Shown: in pieces, positions 34,903-44,050 of the stretch
How the letters are laid out: each line of letters begins with the position of its first letter
Position numbering within the stretch: position 1 is the first letter of the stretch
Origin: Streptomyces griseoviridis
GTDB lineage: Bacteria > Actinomycetota > Actinomycetes > Streptomycetales > Streptomycetaceae
Direction: 5' to 3'
Assembly: GCF_005222485.1 (NCBI RefSeq)
Contig: NZ_CP029078.1
Span: forward strand, 6,821,501 to 6,885,500
Length of the DNA stretch: 64,000 nt
Made by a program: the position numbers and the translations under genes
Notes under the pieces: model-generated
Told to the model about the DNA's origin: nothing
Databases searched by the model: none
Seen by the model: the letters and a program-made list of their open reading frames with translations, nothing else

Positions 34903-35003
34903 CGTGGAAGTACCCCCGAGGGTCTCGTGACCGACTGACGCACCTTTGACGCCCGGTCCCCTCGAAACGTTGGACCCCCTCGGTCCCGATGCGATCACGG
35001 TCA

Positions 35004-35087
35004 GGACTCGTCCAGGGCACCGGGACATCGGGACTCGTCCAGGGCGCCAGGACCCCTCCGGGGCACCGGGACCCGTTCAGGGCACCG
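35004..35087. repeat. 19-base tandem repeat, four copies
   Basis: Units start at 35004, 35031, 35050 and 35069, with the pattern GGACYCSTYCRGGGCRCCR; an 8-base partial unit separates the first two. The array lies between the DUF4349 gene and cgoX, and reads as non-coding on both strands. Confidence 0.8.
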
Positions 35088-35129
35088 GCCCGCCGACCGG
35101 CTGTCAGTGCGGTCTGAGACGCTGGGGGC

Positions 35130-36605
35130 ATGCGCGAAGTGGAGAGTCGTACCAAGCCCCGGCGGGTCGTCGTGGTCGGAGCCGGCATCGCCGGGCTCGC
35201 CGCCGCGCACCGGCTCCTGGAGCGCGGCGCGCGGGTCACGGTGGTGGAGGCGTCCGAGCGGGTCGGCGGCAAGCTGCTGACCGGCGAGATCGCGGGCGCC
35301 CGGGTCGACCTCGGCGCCGAGTCGATGCTGGCCCGCAGACCGGAGGCGATCACCCTCGCCCGCGAGGTCGGCCTCGCCGACGCCCTCCAGCCGCCGGCCA
35401 CCGCGACCGCGTCGATCTGGACCCGCGGCGCCCTGCGCCCGATGCCCAAGGGCCACGTCATGGGCGTACCCGGCACCGCCGCCGCCCTCGCGGGCCTGCT
35501 GACCGAGGAGGGCCTCGCCCGCATCGAACGCGACGCCGACCTGCCGCGCACCGAGGTCGGCGAGGACATCGCCGTCGGCGCGTACGTCGCCGCCCGCCTC
35601 GGCCGCGAGGTCGTCGACCGGCTGGTGGAACCCCTGCTGGGCGGGGTGTACGCGGGCGACGCCTACCGCATCTCGCTGCGCTCCGCCGTCCCGCAGCTCT
35701 ACCGCGCCGCCCTCAGCCACACCTCACTCACCGAGGCGGTCCGCGAGATCCAGGCACGGACCGCGACCGCGACCGTTCCGCAGACCGGCCCGGTCTTCAT
35801 GGGGCTCAGAGGCGGCGTCGGCGGCCTCCCGCCCGCCGTCGCCGCGTCGGTCCGCGCGCGCGGCGCCGAGATCCTCACCGGCACCCCCGTCACCGAACTG
35901 CGCAGGACCACGGCGGCCGGAGCCGACGGCCCCACCTGGCGGGTGGTCGCGGGCGACCGCGTCCTGCACGCCGACGCCGACGCCGTCGTCGTCGCCGTCC
36001 CCGCCCCGGCCGCCGCCACGCTGCTGCGCGCCGAGGCGCCCGCCGCCGCGGCCGAACTGGCCGCCGTCGAGTACGCCTCCATGGCCCTGGTCACCCTCGC
36101 CTACCGGCGGGCCGGCACCGCGCTCCCCGACGGCAGCGGCTTCCTGGTGCCGCCCGTCGACGGCCGCACCATCAAGGCGTCCACCTTCGCCTCCCGCAAG
36201 TGGGCCTGGATCGACGAGGAGAACCCCGACCTGCTCGTCCTGCGCACCTCGGTCGGCCGCTACGGCGAGACGGCGATCCTCGACCGCGACGACGCCGGCC
36301 TGGTCGACGTCTCCCGCCACGACCTGCGCGAGGCCACCGGCCTGACCGCCACCCCCGTCGCGGCCCGCGTCACCCGCTGGACCGACGGCCTGCCCCAGTA
36401 CCCGGTCGGCCACCACGCGCGCGTGGCCCGCGTCCGCGCGCACGTCGCCGCCCTGCCCGGCCTCGCCGTCTGCGGCGCCCCCTACGACGGCGTCGGCATC
36501 CCGGCCTGCGTCGCGAGCGCCTACGCGGCCGTGGACCAGGTCACCGGTGTGCCGCGGGTCACCGCCGACCCGGTGCCGAGCGCGCCGGGCGCGGCGGGAG
36601 AATAG
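35130..36605 (+). CDS. cgoX: Coproporphyrinogen III oxidase (CgoX, formerly HemY/HemG)
   Basis: This 491-residue FAD enzyme oxidises coproporphyrinogen III to coproporphyrin III. The dinucleotide motif [14 protein letters not shown] lies at 13-26, then the GG motif [23 protein letters not shown] and the C-terminal FAD contact [16 protein letters not shown]. It is 4 bases upstream of chdC, the signature partner in the coproporphyrin-dependent haem route of Gram-positive bacteria. Older annotation as protoporphyrinogen oxidase is less likely here. Confidence 0.9.
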   Translation: MREVESRTKPRRVVVVGAGIAGLAAAHRLLERGARVTVVEASERVGGKLLTGEIAGARVDLGAESMLARRPEAITLAREVGLADALQPPATATASIWTRGALRPMPKGHVMGVPGTAAALAGLLTEEGLARIERDADLPRTEVGEDIAVGAYVAARLGREVVDRLVEPLLGGVYAGDAYRISLRSAVPQLYRAALSHTSLTEAVREIQARTATATVPQTGPVFMGLRGGVGGLPPAVAASVRARGAEILTGTPVTELRRTTAAGADGPTWRVVAGDRVLHADADAVVVAVPAPAAATLLRAEAPAAAAELAAVEYASMALVTLAYRRAGTALPDGSGFLVPPVDGRTIKASTFASRKWAWIDEENPDLLVLRTSVGRYGETAILDRDDAGLVDVSRHDLREATGLTATPVAARVTRWTDGLPQYPVGHHARVARVRAHVAALPGLAVCGAPYDGVGIPACVASAYAAVDQVTGVPRVTADPVPSAPGAAGE

Positions 36606-36609
36606 CCGC

Positions 36610-37347
36610 ATGAGTGACGACGCTCCCACCACCGCCCCCGAGCGGATCCCGAACAAGGGCAAGCTGGCCAAGGACCTCAACGAGGCCATCCGCTACACCC
36701 TGTGGTCCGTCTTCAAGCTGAAGGACGTGCTTCCCGGCGAGGCCGACCGCGCGGGCTACGCCGCCGAGGTCCAGGAGCTGTTCGACCAGCTCGCCGCCAA
36801 GGACGTCACCGTCCGCGGCACCTACGACGTCTCCGGCCTGCGCGCCGACGCCGACCTCATGATCTGGTGGCACGCGGAGACCAGCGACCAGCTCCAGGAG
36901 GCCTACAACCTCTTCCGCCGCACCCGGCTCGGCCGCGCCCTCGAACCGGTCTGGTCGAACATGGCGCTGCACCGCCCCGCCGAGTTCAACCGCTCGCACA
37001 TCCCGGCGTTCCTCGCCGACGAGACGCCCCGCGACTACGTCAGCGTCTACCCGTTCGTGCGCTCCTACGACTGGTACCTGCTGCCCGACGAGGACCGCCG
37101 CCGGATGCTCGCCGACCACGGCAAGATGGCCCGCGGCTACCCGGACGTCCGCGCCAACACCGTCGCCTCGTTCTCCCTCGGCGACTACGAGTGGATCCTC
37201 GCGTTCGAGGCCGACGAGCTGTACCGCATCGTCGACCTCATGCGCCACCTCCGCGCCTCCGAGGCGCGGATGCACGTCCGCGAGGAGGTCCCGTTCTACA
37301 CGGGCCGCCGCAAGGAGATCGGCGACCTCGTCGCAGGCCTCGCCTGA
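36610..37347 (+). CDS. chdC: Coproheme decarboxylase (ChdC/HemQ)
   Basis: This 245-residue chlorite-dismutase-fold enzyme decarboxylates coproheme to haem b, the final step of the route. The predicted catalytic tyrosine is Y147 in [11 protein letters not shown], the proximal haem ligand H170 in [18 protein letters not shown], and the actinobacterial distal histidine H121 in MALHRPAEF. It is cotranscribed with cgoX (4-base gap). The stop codon lies inside the left arm of the terminator. Confidence 0.93.
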   Translation: MSDDAPTTAPERIPNKGKLAKDLNEAIRYTLWSVFKLKDVLPGEADRAGYAAEVQELFDQLAAKDVTVRGTYDVSGLRADADLMIWWHAETSDQLQEAYNLFRRTRLGRALEPVWSNMALHRPAEFNRSHIPAFLADETPRDYVSVYPFVRSYDWYLLPDEDRRRMLADHGKMARGYPDVRANTVASFSLGDYEWILAFEADELYRIVDLMRHLRASEARMHVREEVPFYTGRRKEIGDLVAGLA

Positions 37348-37397
37348 CACAGGGATGCCCCGCGCCCTCGCAGGAGGACACGGGGCATCGGTGTGTC
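37346..37397 (+). terminator. Terminator of cgoX-chdC
   Basis: GACACA-GG-GATGCCCCG (37346-37362) pairs with CGGGGCATC-GG-TGTGTC (37381-37397) with a symmetric GG/GG internal loop and an 18-base apical loop. Confidence 0.8.
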
Positions 37398-37434
37398 AGG
37401 TCCCGTCAGGTCACCCCTGTCCGGTCCCGTCAGG

Positions 37435-39018
37435 TCACGGCGCGAGTGTCGCCTTCGGTTCCGCGCGGCCCGTGCAGGCGGCCCGCCGCTCCGGTACCCG
37501 CCCCTCCAGCAGGTAGGCGTCCAGGTAGCCGTTGACGCACTGGTTGGGACCGCCCGCGATGCCGTGGGTCCCGGCGTCCCGCTCGGTCACCAGCACCGCG
37601 CCCGAGAGACGCCGTTGGAGTTCGAGCGCCCCCTGATAGGGCGCCGCCGCGTCCCGCTCGGCCGCCAGGATCAGCGTCGGCGGCAACTCGCCGGGGCCGG
37701 TCCGCACGTCCAAGGGCCGCTGCCGGGGCGCGGGCCAGTACGCGCACGGCAGGTTCATCCACACGTTGTCCCAGGTCACGAACGGCGCCACCCGCGCCAG
37801 CCGGGTGTTGTCCCGGTCCCAGACCTTCCAGTCCTTCGGCCAGGGCGCGTCGTTGCACTCGACGGCCGTGTACACCGCGTTCGCGTTCTCCGCCTCGGCC
37901 GCGTCCTCCTGACGCGGCCCGGCCTGCTCGATCAGCCGCTTCGGCCGGCCCTTCAGATAGTCCGACAGGGCCTGTGCGCGGTGCGGCCAGTAGGTGTCGT
38001 AGTAGCTGGCGGACAGGAACGAGCCCTGCAACTGCGCGGGCCCCACCGTCCCGCCGGCCGGCTCGGCGGCCAGCCGCGCGCGGGCCTTCTCGTAGCTGCG
38101 CCGCACCTTCTCGGCCGTGTCGCCGAGCCCGTACACGTCGTCGTGGCGCGCGATCCACTCCCGGAAGTCCGTCCAGCGGCTCTCGAACGCGGCCGACTGG
38201 GCCAGGTTGTTGCGGTACCAGATCTGCCCGGGGTCCGGATCGACGGCCGCGTCGAACACCATCCGCCGCACGTGCGCCGGGAACATCGTGGCGTACAGCG
38301 CCCCGAAGTAGGTCCCGTACGACGATCCCATGAACGTCAGCTGCCGTTCACCGAGCGCCGCCCGGACGACGTCCAGGTCGCGGGCGTTGTTGAGGGAGGT
38401 GTAGAACCGCAGCGCCTTCCCCGCGCGCTGGGCGCAGCCGCGCGCGTACGCCCGCGCCTGCGCGATCCGCTCCCGCTTGTACGACTCCGAGGGGTGCGCG
38501 GGCGCCTGCGCGGGCCCCTTGAAGAAGCGCTTGGGGTCCTGGCAGGAGAGCGGCGCCGAGGGCGAGACCCCGCGCGGGGCGTACCCGACGAGGTCGTAGG
38601 CGGCGCCGATCCGCTTCCACTCAGGGAGCAGGCCGATCAGCGGGTAGTACAGGCCGGAGGCGCCGGGGCCGCCCGGGTTGAGGACGAGAGCACCCTGCCG
38701 GGGCACCCGGCGCTTGCTGTTGCGCGGGTCCTTGTGGGTGGCCGGCACCTGACTGACGGTCAGTCGGATCTGCTTGCCGGCCGGGTGGGCGTAGTCGAGC
38801 GGCACCGAGACCGTGCCGCAGCGCAGGCTGCCCGGCAGTTCCGCGGCGTCGGCGCAGTCGCCGAACGTGACGCCCGCGTCGGCGGCTCTGGCCACCGCGA
38901 CCGCGGCACCGCGCAGCTCCGCGGCTCCCGGGACGACGGTCGAGCCGCCGGCCGGGGCGACGGCGAGCGTGGTCAGCAGCAGCGATCCGGCGGCCGTGAA
39001 GAGGGCGGGGGCTCTCAT
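37435..39018 (-). CDS. Secreted S33-family peptidase (tripeptidyl aminopeptidase-like)
   Basis: This 527-residue alpha/beta hydrolase has a signal peptide (about 1-25). The nucleophile S233 sits in GSSYG, the acid in ERDAAAP and the histidine in DAGTHGIAGG near the C-terminus; LVLNPGGPGASG forms the oxyanion region. The C-terminal TAP-like domain is typical of Streptomyces SlpD/SlpE and tripeptidyl aminopeptidases that degrade exported peptides. ATG 39018 has AAGGGA upstream and starts the signal peptide, excluding a 72-residue extension. Confidence 0.85.
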   Translation of the reverse strand: MRAPALFTAAGSLLLTTLAVAPAGGSTVVPGAAELRGAAVAVARAADAGVTFGDCADAAELPGSLRCGTVSVPLDYAHPAGKQIRLTVSQVPATHKDPRNSKRRVPRQGALVLNPGGPGASGLYYPLIGLLPEWKRIGAAYDLVGYAPRGVSPSAPLSCQDPKRFFKGPAQAPAHPSESYKRERIAQARAYARGCAQRAGKALRFYTSLNNARDLDVVRAALGERQLTFMGSSYGTYFGALYATMFPAHVRRMVFDAAVDPDPGQIWYRNNLAQSAAFESRWTDFREWIARHDDVYGLGDTAEKVRRSYEKARARLAAEPAGGTVGPAQLQGSFLSASYYDTYWPHRAQALSDYLKGRPKRLIEQAGPRQEDAAEAENANAVYTAVECNDAPWPKDWKVWDRDNTRLARVAPFVTWDNVWMNLPCAYWPAPRQRPLDVRTGPGELPPTLILAAERDAAAPYQGALELQRRLSGAVLVTERDAGTHGIAGGPNQCVNGYLDAYLLEGRVPERRAACTGRAEPKATLAP

Positions 39019-39241
39019 GGCGTGTCCCTTCGGTGCACGGTGGCAACAGAAGGGATGTTTCGGCCGACCCGAGGCGAAGGCAAGCACCACTCGCGGGTGT
39101 CGCCACCAATGCCCCTTGTGCGCCCCCGGCGCGAACGGGAGGGGGCGCGGCCGACGAGGGGGAGTGGGCGAAGCGGAAGGGCAGGGCACCCCCCCCCGAG
39201 CGAGCGCCGCGGGGCGCGGGGCTGAGCGGCACATCAGGTGA

Positions 39242-39556
39242 TCAGCCGGTCAGGTTCCATTCGTCGAGGCGGATCCTCACCTGGTGGTTGTGGTCGGCGT
39301 GCTGGATCACCTCGCCGGCGACGGTGGCGCCCAGGGCGGGCAGCTCCATGTGGTGAGGCATGGCCGAGATCTCGGCAAGGCCGACTGCGTCAGGCAGGCC
39401 GTCGAGGAGGAGGAAGACCCCGAACGGTTGCCGGCCGATGACTCGTCCATTGACGTGGGTGCCAAGAGGCAGCGCGGAGACCGTTGCAGGCCAGCTTCGG
39501 TCGACGTCAGTCGAGGCCGGTAGTAGAGAGCGGACTGGCCAACCGAATTCGGGCAT
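39242..39556 (-). CDS. S1-like RNA-binding domain protein
   Basis: This 104-residue protein has an OB-fold S1 pattern at residues 29-100 (LPLGTHVNGRVIGRQPFGVFLLLDG, then VGLAEIS and LGATVAGEVIQHADHNHQVRIRL). Such small S1 proteins may bind RNA or ribosomes. ATG 39556 is the most likely start but its ribosome site is weak (GATGAG), and a longer frame to 39634 exists. It lies at the edge of a decayed patch with lower GC than its surroundings. Confidence 0.55.
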   Translation of the reverse strand: MPEFGWPVRSLLPASTDVDRSWPATVSALPLGTHVNGRVIGRQPFGVFLLLDGLPDAVGLAEISAMPHHMELPALGATVAGEVIQHADHNHQVRIRLDEWNLTG

Positions 39557-39756
39557 TGGCTCATCATGGCAGGGAGCGGGAAGGCGTGGACAGGCGATCG
39601 CAACGCTGCGCAGCTCAGGTTGCGGGACCGACACACCTTCCCGCTGCCTGCTGCCGGTTTCAGGGCCTGAGCCGCCTCCGCTGAGGATCGAAGCAGATCA
39701 GTCCCCTCGAGTCAGCCAGGTCCGCCCGCACAGTTGGCAGCTTCCTCCGCCGTGCT

Positions 39757-40254
39757 TCACCTCGCCTGCGGATGCTTTGCTGACCTGTGACGGCGACACC
39801 GTGTTTTTTCGCGTGGCGTCGAGGATTCGCCACATCGGGGCTTCGTGCTGTGCCGGGCGGCCGCCGTCAGCATGCCTGTCGCCTCTGACAGGTGCCAGTC
39901 CAGAACCGCGCCGATCGGTTCGGTGTCCTCCGCAGTGAAGGTGTGGATCACCGGGCCGAGCAGCTTTCTCAGCTCCTCGTGCGGCAGTTCGCCGTCCAGG
40001 CCGGGTCCCGCGACCAACAGGCTTACGGACGCGCCCACTTGCGCGCACGCCGCGAGTGTCAGGGAGTCCGCCAGCGGGCTCCGCAGGATCGGCTCGTCGC
40101 CTCGGGCCAGTACGTCGCCGCCGACGTCCAGGAGATCGATCGATGTCGGCCGGAGGTGGGTGATCAGGTCTTGGAGTTGGCGTGTGATGCCCTCGGCGCC
40201 GTTGCCCGGGTCGATCAGGGCAATGGCGTTGCATCCGGGCCCGGAGTCTGTTCT
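39757..40254 (-). pseudogene. Truncated DUF1152 gene
   Basis: The segment LRPTSIDLLDVGGDVLARG followed by DEPILRSPLADSLTLAA is characteristic of DUF1152. The family is normally about 300 residues or more; here about 125 recognisable residues remain. The N-terminal third is missing and the C-terminal 35 residues (after MLTAAAR) look frame-shifted. It is cut at about 40250, exactly where the opposite-strand remnant begins. No ribosome site precedes any start. Confidence 0.6.
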
Positions 40255-40500
40255 CGGGCCCGCCACTGGTTCCGGAAGTTCATCGCCGCTTACGGCGCGG
40301 CCTGTTCTGTCGAAGACTGCGTGCTGATGGTCTCGGAACTGGTGACCAAAGCGATCCGCTACGGGCGGTCCGAAGAGCCCTGGCTGGTGCGGGTCGAGTG
40401 GTTCCGAGAGGGCGCCTCGCTCCCTGTCGACGTCGCCGACACCTTGCCGCCTGAGAAGTCACCACCACTCTTTCGCCCCGAAGCGACTAGGGACGGGCTT
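40255..40500 (+). pseudogene. Truncated SpoIIAB/RsbW-like ATPase (anti-sigma kinase) remnant
   Basis: The translation RARHWFRKFIAAYG through CVLMVSELVTKAIRYG and LVRVEWFREG to VDVADTLPPEKSP matches the N-box half of the Streptomyces HATPase_c anti-sigma kinases. The N-box asparagine of SELVTNA is changed to lysine, the glycine-rich G2 box is absent, and no start codon lies in frame nearby. It abuts the DUF1152 remnant on the opposite strand. Confidence 0.55.
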
Positions 40501-40526
40501 TCGCCCTGCGGCGCCCCCTGGCCGGC

Positions 40527-40769
40527 TCACTTCTTGTCGCGCTTGCTCGTTCGCTTCTTGAGTTCGGCCTGGCCGCGCTTCGTCCAGTCACCTTGGTGGA
40601 GGTAGCAGCGCGACGTGCCCTTCATCGTCTTGTTCTGGCAGCGACGGTTGGCCGTCGTCGGCCAACCGCACTTCCCCTGCTTCCAATCGCCCACCGTCCA
40701 CCCCCGGTAGTCCACGTCATGTGTCGACCACCAGATTGCGTACTCGGGTGGACGCCGAACAGGGCGCAC
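40527..40769 (-). CDS. Small Cys/His protein, zinc-ribbon-like
   Basis: This 80-residue, lysine-rich protein has a possible metal site C-X9-C-X10-C-X2-H (CGWPTTANRRC then CYLH). Related Cys/His clusters occur in small proteins of phage and integrative elements. GTG 40769 has AAGGGG about 9 bases before it. Codon use is less G/C-biased than in flanking genes, which suggests recent acquisition. No function can be given; coding status is moderately supported. Confidence 0.45.
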   Translation of the reverse strand: MRPVRRPPEYAIWWSTHDVDYRGWTVGDWKQGKCGWPTTANRRCQNKTMKGTSRCYLHQGDWTKRGQAELKKRTSKRDKK

Positions 40770-40842
40770 GGCAGGCGGCCCCTTGGCTGTCGGTGCACGC
40801 GGGCAGTACGTCCGGCGCGTCGCGTTGCACCCGAAACCCCGC

Positions 40843-41631
40843 TCACCCCTCCGGAGTCAGCGCGGGCAACGGGCTGGATGCCGCCGGTGGTAGGGCGTAT
40901 GTCGGTGTGCCTGTGGGCGTCAGTGGGACGGCTGTGCCCGGATTCGGGGTCGGGCCCGGTGGGCCCGGGGGGCGTGTCAGCGGGGCTGTCGCCGAGGCCG
41001 CCAGGTCCCGGGCCAGTGCGTCGAAGTCGACGTACCCCGTGGCCTCCAGGACCGTGATGTGGTCCAGGACCGTGGCGTTGGCGTCGTCCGCGAGCGCCCG
41101 TACCAGCGAGTTGCCGGTGGCCGCCCTCACCTGCGCGACGACCGAGAAGACCCGGCCGTGCGCCAGCCGCAGGATGTTGGCGAACCGCTCGTCGTACGTG
41201 ACGCCCTGGGCCGCGTCCAGGGTGGAGAGCCACTCCCGCTGCTGGTCGTTGGGCTGGTTGGGCAGCGCGAGGTCCAGTTTCGCGGCCACGTCACGCACCC
41301 GGGCGTCCAGGAAGGTGTGCCCCTCGACGAGATGCCGCCCCGCCGTCCGCACCGCCTCGGTGGTGCCCTTCTGCTCCGCCTGCTGACCGGCCGGGAGTTC
41401 CCACAGCCCGGCCAGCCTGACCTTGACCACGAAGTCACGGTCGAGAGCGGTCAGCGGGCCGTACCGGGTCGGTACCGTCTGCGACTTCAGGACCTCGGCG
41501 CCGGTTCCCGACCGGTCGGCGTACGACCAGATCGGGAAGGCGAGCGCGAGCAGCGTCGCCGTCAGGCAGACGAGGATGAGCCCGGTGCCGCTGAAGAGTC
41601 CTCGGCCGGTGATCGGGGGTCGCGGTCGCAT
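40843..41631 (-). CDS. DUF4142 family exported protein
   Basis: This 262-residue protein has an N-terminal signal anchor (about 10-32), a ferritin-like helical DUF4142 domain (LTALDRDFVVKVRLAGLWELPAGQQAEQKGT onward, histidine-rich helices) and a proline/threonine-rich tail. ATG 41631 has AGGAGG 7 bases upstream. DUF4142 proteins are exported helical bundles of unknown function. It lies 113 bases downstream of the DUF692 gene on the same strand and may be cotranscribed. Confidence 0.75.
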   Translation of the reverse strand: MRPRPPITGRGLFSGTGLILVCLTATLLALAFPIWSYADRSGTGAEVLKSQTVPTRYGPLTALDRDFVVKVRLAGLWELPAGQQAEQKGTTEAVRTAGRHLVEGHTFLDARVRDVAAKLDLALPNQPNDQQREWLSTLDAAQGVTYDERFANILRLAHGRVFSVVAQVRAATGNSLVRALADDANATVLDHITVLEATGYVDFDALARDLAASATAPLTRPPGPPGPTPNPGTAVPLTPTGTPTYALPPAASSPLPALTPEG

Positions 41632-41744
41632 GGGATGCCTCCTGGCACGGCATCGCACACCAGTGTGCTCCGGTGGCGCGGGTGGGCATATTACCGCCGC
41701 GTCCGCCCGGAGTGCCCTACAGGGGGCGAAGGGTCACATCTCGC

Positions 41745-43151
41745 TCATCGCCCGAGCAGCACCCTCCGCGTGGCCCGCGCCAGCCGCGCCGCCGGGCGCT
41801 CCGACCTGGGAGACCTGGGCGCGGGACCCGACCGGTCGAGCCACCACTCCCGCAGCGCGCCGCGCACCGCCGGGTCGCCGACATGCCCCATGTCTCCGGT
41901 GTCTCCGGCGCGCAGCAGGTGTTCGGCGAAGTCCAGCGCGTCCCGCCGGTATCCGCCGGTCATCGGGTGCCCTTGCGCGTAGCCGACGAAGGCGGTCCGG
42001 TACGACTCCCCGAGGATCACCGGCAGTTCAGGCGCGATCTTCCCGACGACGTCCGCCCGTTTCGCGGCGAGCGCCCGCGCCTGCACCCCGATCCGCACCC
42101 GGTCGAACCCCTCGGGCACGGGCGTCCCGCCCACGAGCGCCGAGAGCAACGCCGCCTGCGCCACGGCGAGTCGCTGCCTGGAGGGGGCGGCGGAGGCATT
42201 GGGGGAGGGGGTGGGGGTGAGGGGTGTTGTGGTCTGTGCCGCGGCCGGCCGTTCCGTGGGGCGTTGTGCTGTCGGTTCCGTTGCCGCGGCCGGCCGTGCG
42301 GTTGCCTTCCGTGACCTCCGGCCCCTCTCCACCGCCGCGCGTATCGCCGTCAACTCCCCTTCCAGTTCTGCCGGGTCGGGGAAGTTCTCGTCGCGTTCCA
42401 GGAGGACTCCCGGGGGTGCCACCCGGGACGCCAGGTCGGTGAGGATGGTCAGGACCGGGGGCGGGACCGGGTGGGCGTGGCTGTCGTGCCAGACGCCGTC
42501 GCGTTCGACGCCGCCCGCGACATGGACGTAGGCGATGGCCTCCAGGGGCAGTTCGCTGAGGGCGTCGGCCGGGTCCTCGCCGCGGTTGACGTGGTTGGTG
42601 TGCAGGTTCGCGACGTCGATGAGGAGCCGTACCCCGGTCCGGTCGGCCAGGTCGTACAGGAACTGCCCCTCGGTCATCTCCTCGCCCGGCCAGGCGATGA
42701 GGGCGGCGATGTTCTCGACGGCGAGCGGCACCGGCAGCGCGTGCTGCGCGATCCGGATGTTCTCGCACAGCACGTCGAGCGCGTCCCGGGTGCGCGGTAC
42801 CGGCAGCAGGTGCCCGGCTTCCAGGCGCGGTGACGCGGTGAGCGGTCCGCCCGCCCTGACGAACGCGATGTGCTCGGTGACCAGCGGCGAGCCCAGCGCC
42901 TCGGCCCGCTCCGCGAGCGCCGTCAGCCGCTGCGGGTCGGGCCGGTCCGCGCCGCCGAGCCCGAGCGAGACGCCGTGCGGGACCACCGTCACCCCGCGCT
43001 CGCGCAGCCGCAGCAGCGAGTCGGGCAGATGCCCGGGGCAGACGTTCTCGGACACCGCCTCCACCCAGTCGATCCCCGGCATCCGCTCCACGGCGTCCGC
43101 GATCTCCGGCCGCCAGCCGATCCCCGCCCCCAGTGCCCCCGGTCGCGCCAT
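41745..43151 (-). CDS. DUF692 (MNIO) enzyme fused to a C-terminal partner-like domain
   Basis: This 468-residue protein has a DUF692 TIM barrel at 1-280. The metal-site residues of multinuclear non-haem iron oxygenases are all visible: [42 protein letters not shown] and LERDENF. Known members oxidise cysteines or asparagines of precursor peptides in copper-binding and RiPP pathways. An alanine/threonine/proline linker (285-325) leads to a helical domain of about 145 residues ([40 protein letters not shown]) resembling the separate DUF2063 partner of other MNIO systems. No cysteine-rich precursor is seen nearby. Confidence 0.8.
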   Translation of the reverse strand: MARPGALGAGIGWRPEIADAVERMPGIDWVEAVSENVCPGHLPDSLLRLRERGVTVVPHGVSLGLGGADRPDPQRLTALAERAEALGSPLVTEHIAFVRAGGPLTASPRLEAGHLLPVPRTRDALDVLCENIRIAQHALPVPLAVENIAALIAWPGEEMTEGQFLYDLADRTGVRLLIDVANLHTNHVNRGEDPADALSELPLEAIAYVHVAGGVERDGVWHDSHAHPVPPPVLTILTDLASRVAPPGVLLERDENFPDPAELEGELTAIRAAVERGRRSRKATARPAAATEPTAQRPTERPAAAQTTTPLTPTPSPNASAAPSRQRLAVAQAALLSALVGGTPVPEGFDRVRIGVQARALAAKRADVVGKIAPELPVILGESYRTAFVGYAQGHPMTGGYRRDALDFAEHLLRAGDTGDMGHVGDPAVRGALREWWLDRSGPAPRSPRSERPAARLARATRRVLLGR

Positions 43152-43281
43152 CGTCCCCCCCCACCTCGGCTTCCCTGTGCCGCCCTTTTCGTCAGTGACG
43201 GGGGTTATGGCCCCGGTTCCCCGGGGCGAACCCCGTACGCGGCGCGTTCAGAGGAACATTTGAGGTTGGACGGCGGAAGGA

Positions 43282-43998
43282 TCAGCGCAGCGCCGGGTGG
43301 TCCGCCACCACCGTCCAGCTGCCAGGGGCGATCTCCGTGAACCCCGCGTCCTGCACCAACGGCAGCCCGCTGTCGACGAGTTCGGCCCAGTGGGCGGGGG
43401 TGGCGGTGCGGACGGCGAGCGGGTGGCCGGCGTCACGCCACGCGGTCCGCTCCTCCTGGGACAGTTCCCACCAGGCGAGTTGGGCGCCGTGGCCGGCCTG
43501 GGCCATCGACTTGCCCGCCGACATGTCGAGTTCGGGGCTGAACCAGATCACCGGGCCCGACGGATCGGCGGGCGCCGGCGGCTCGGGGTCCGCCAGTTCG
43601 GTGCCGGACACCTGGAGCTTGGCCAGGTCCTTGGGCCAGCCGTCGAGGGGCACCGGCGGGAACACCCGCACCTCGGCCGACTTCCCGGTGACCGTGATGC
43701 CGGGCAGCGCCTCGGCCCGCCGCCACTCGGCGCCGCGGGCCCGTCGGACGACCTTGCGGATGCGGGCGTCCTGCCAGTCCCGCATCGCCTCGGCCCACTC
43801 GCCGTCGCCCGTCGAACGCGGGTCGTCGAGGATCGTCAGCACGGCCCGAGCGGCGGTCTCCAGCGCGTCGGTGCGCGCGGGCGGCGCGTCCCGTTCGATC
43901 CGCACGACGAGCGGCAGCACGAACTGCGGGGCCTCGTCGCGAGGGGTGCGGTCGGTCTGGAAGGGGCTGTCACCGGGGGCGGCGGAATCAGTGCTCAC
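43282..43998 (-). CDS. PTH2-family peptidyl-tRNA hydrolase-like protein
   Basis: This 238-residue cytoplasmic protein resembles bacterial PTH2-domain proteins. The PTH2 core is at about 145-235 (LDMSAGKSMAQAGHGAQLAWW, then VRTATPAHWAELVDSGLPLVQDAG), with an N-terminal extension. It may release tRNA from peptidyl-tRNA, but the housekeeping Pth1 is usually encoded elsewhere. GTG 43998 follows a TAAGGT hexamer by 8 bases. Confidence 0.7.
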   Translation of the reverse strand: MSTDSAAPGDSPFQTDRTPRDEAPQFVLPLVVRIERDAPPARTDALETAARAVLTILDDPRSTGDGEWAEAMRDWQDARIRKVVRRARGAEWRRAEALPGITVTGKSAEVRVFPPVPLDGWPKDLAKLQVSGTELADPEPPAPADPSGPVIWFSPELDMSAGKSMAQAGHGAQLAWWELSQEERTAWRDAGHPLAVRTATPAHWAELVDSGLPLVQDAGFTEIAPGSWTVVADHPALR

Positions 43999-44006
43999 AT
44001 CGGACA

Positions 44007-44012
44007 ACCTTA
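44007..44012 (-). promoter_or_regulatory. -10 hexamer TAAGGT, leaderless-type
   Basis: On the minus strand TAAGGT ends 8 bases before GTG 43998. No Shine-Dalgarno sequence intervenes. Confidence 0.5.
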
Positions 44013-44050
44013 AGGGGCGGGCCACCCGGGGCCCGCCCCGCCGACGACCG

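Noticed and set aside
39802..39807. T-run as an intrinsic terminator
   Set aside because: No stem precedes the six T on either strand; it lies in the decayed DUF1152 remnant.
39892..40605. 237-residue open frame on the plus strand as an intact gene
   Set aside because: Its first 120 residues are antisense to the DUF1152 remnant and only the middle resembles an ATPase; no start codon or ribosome site fits.
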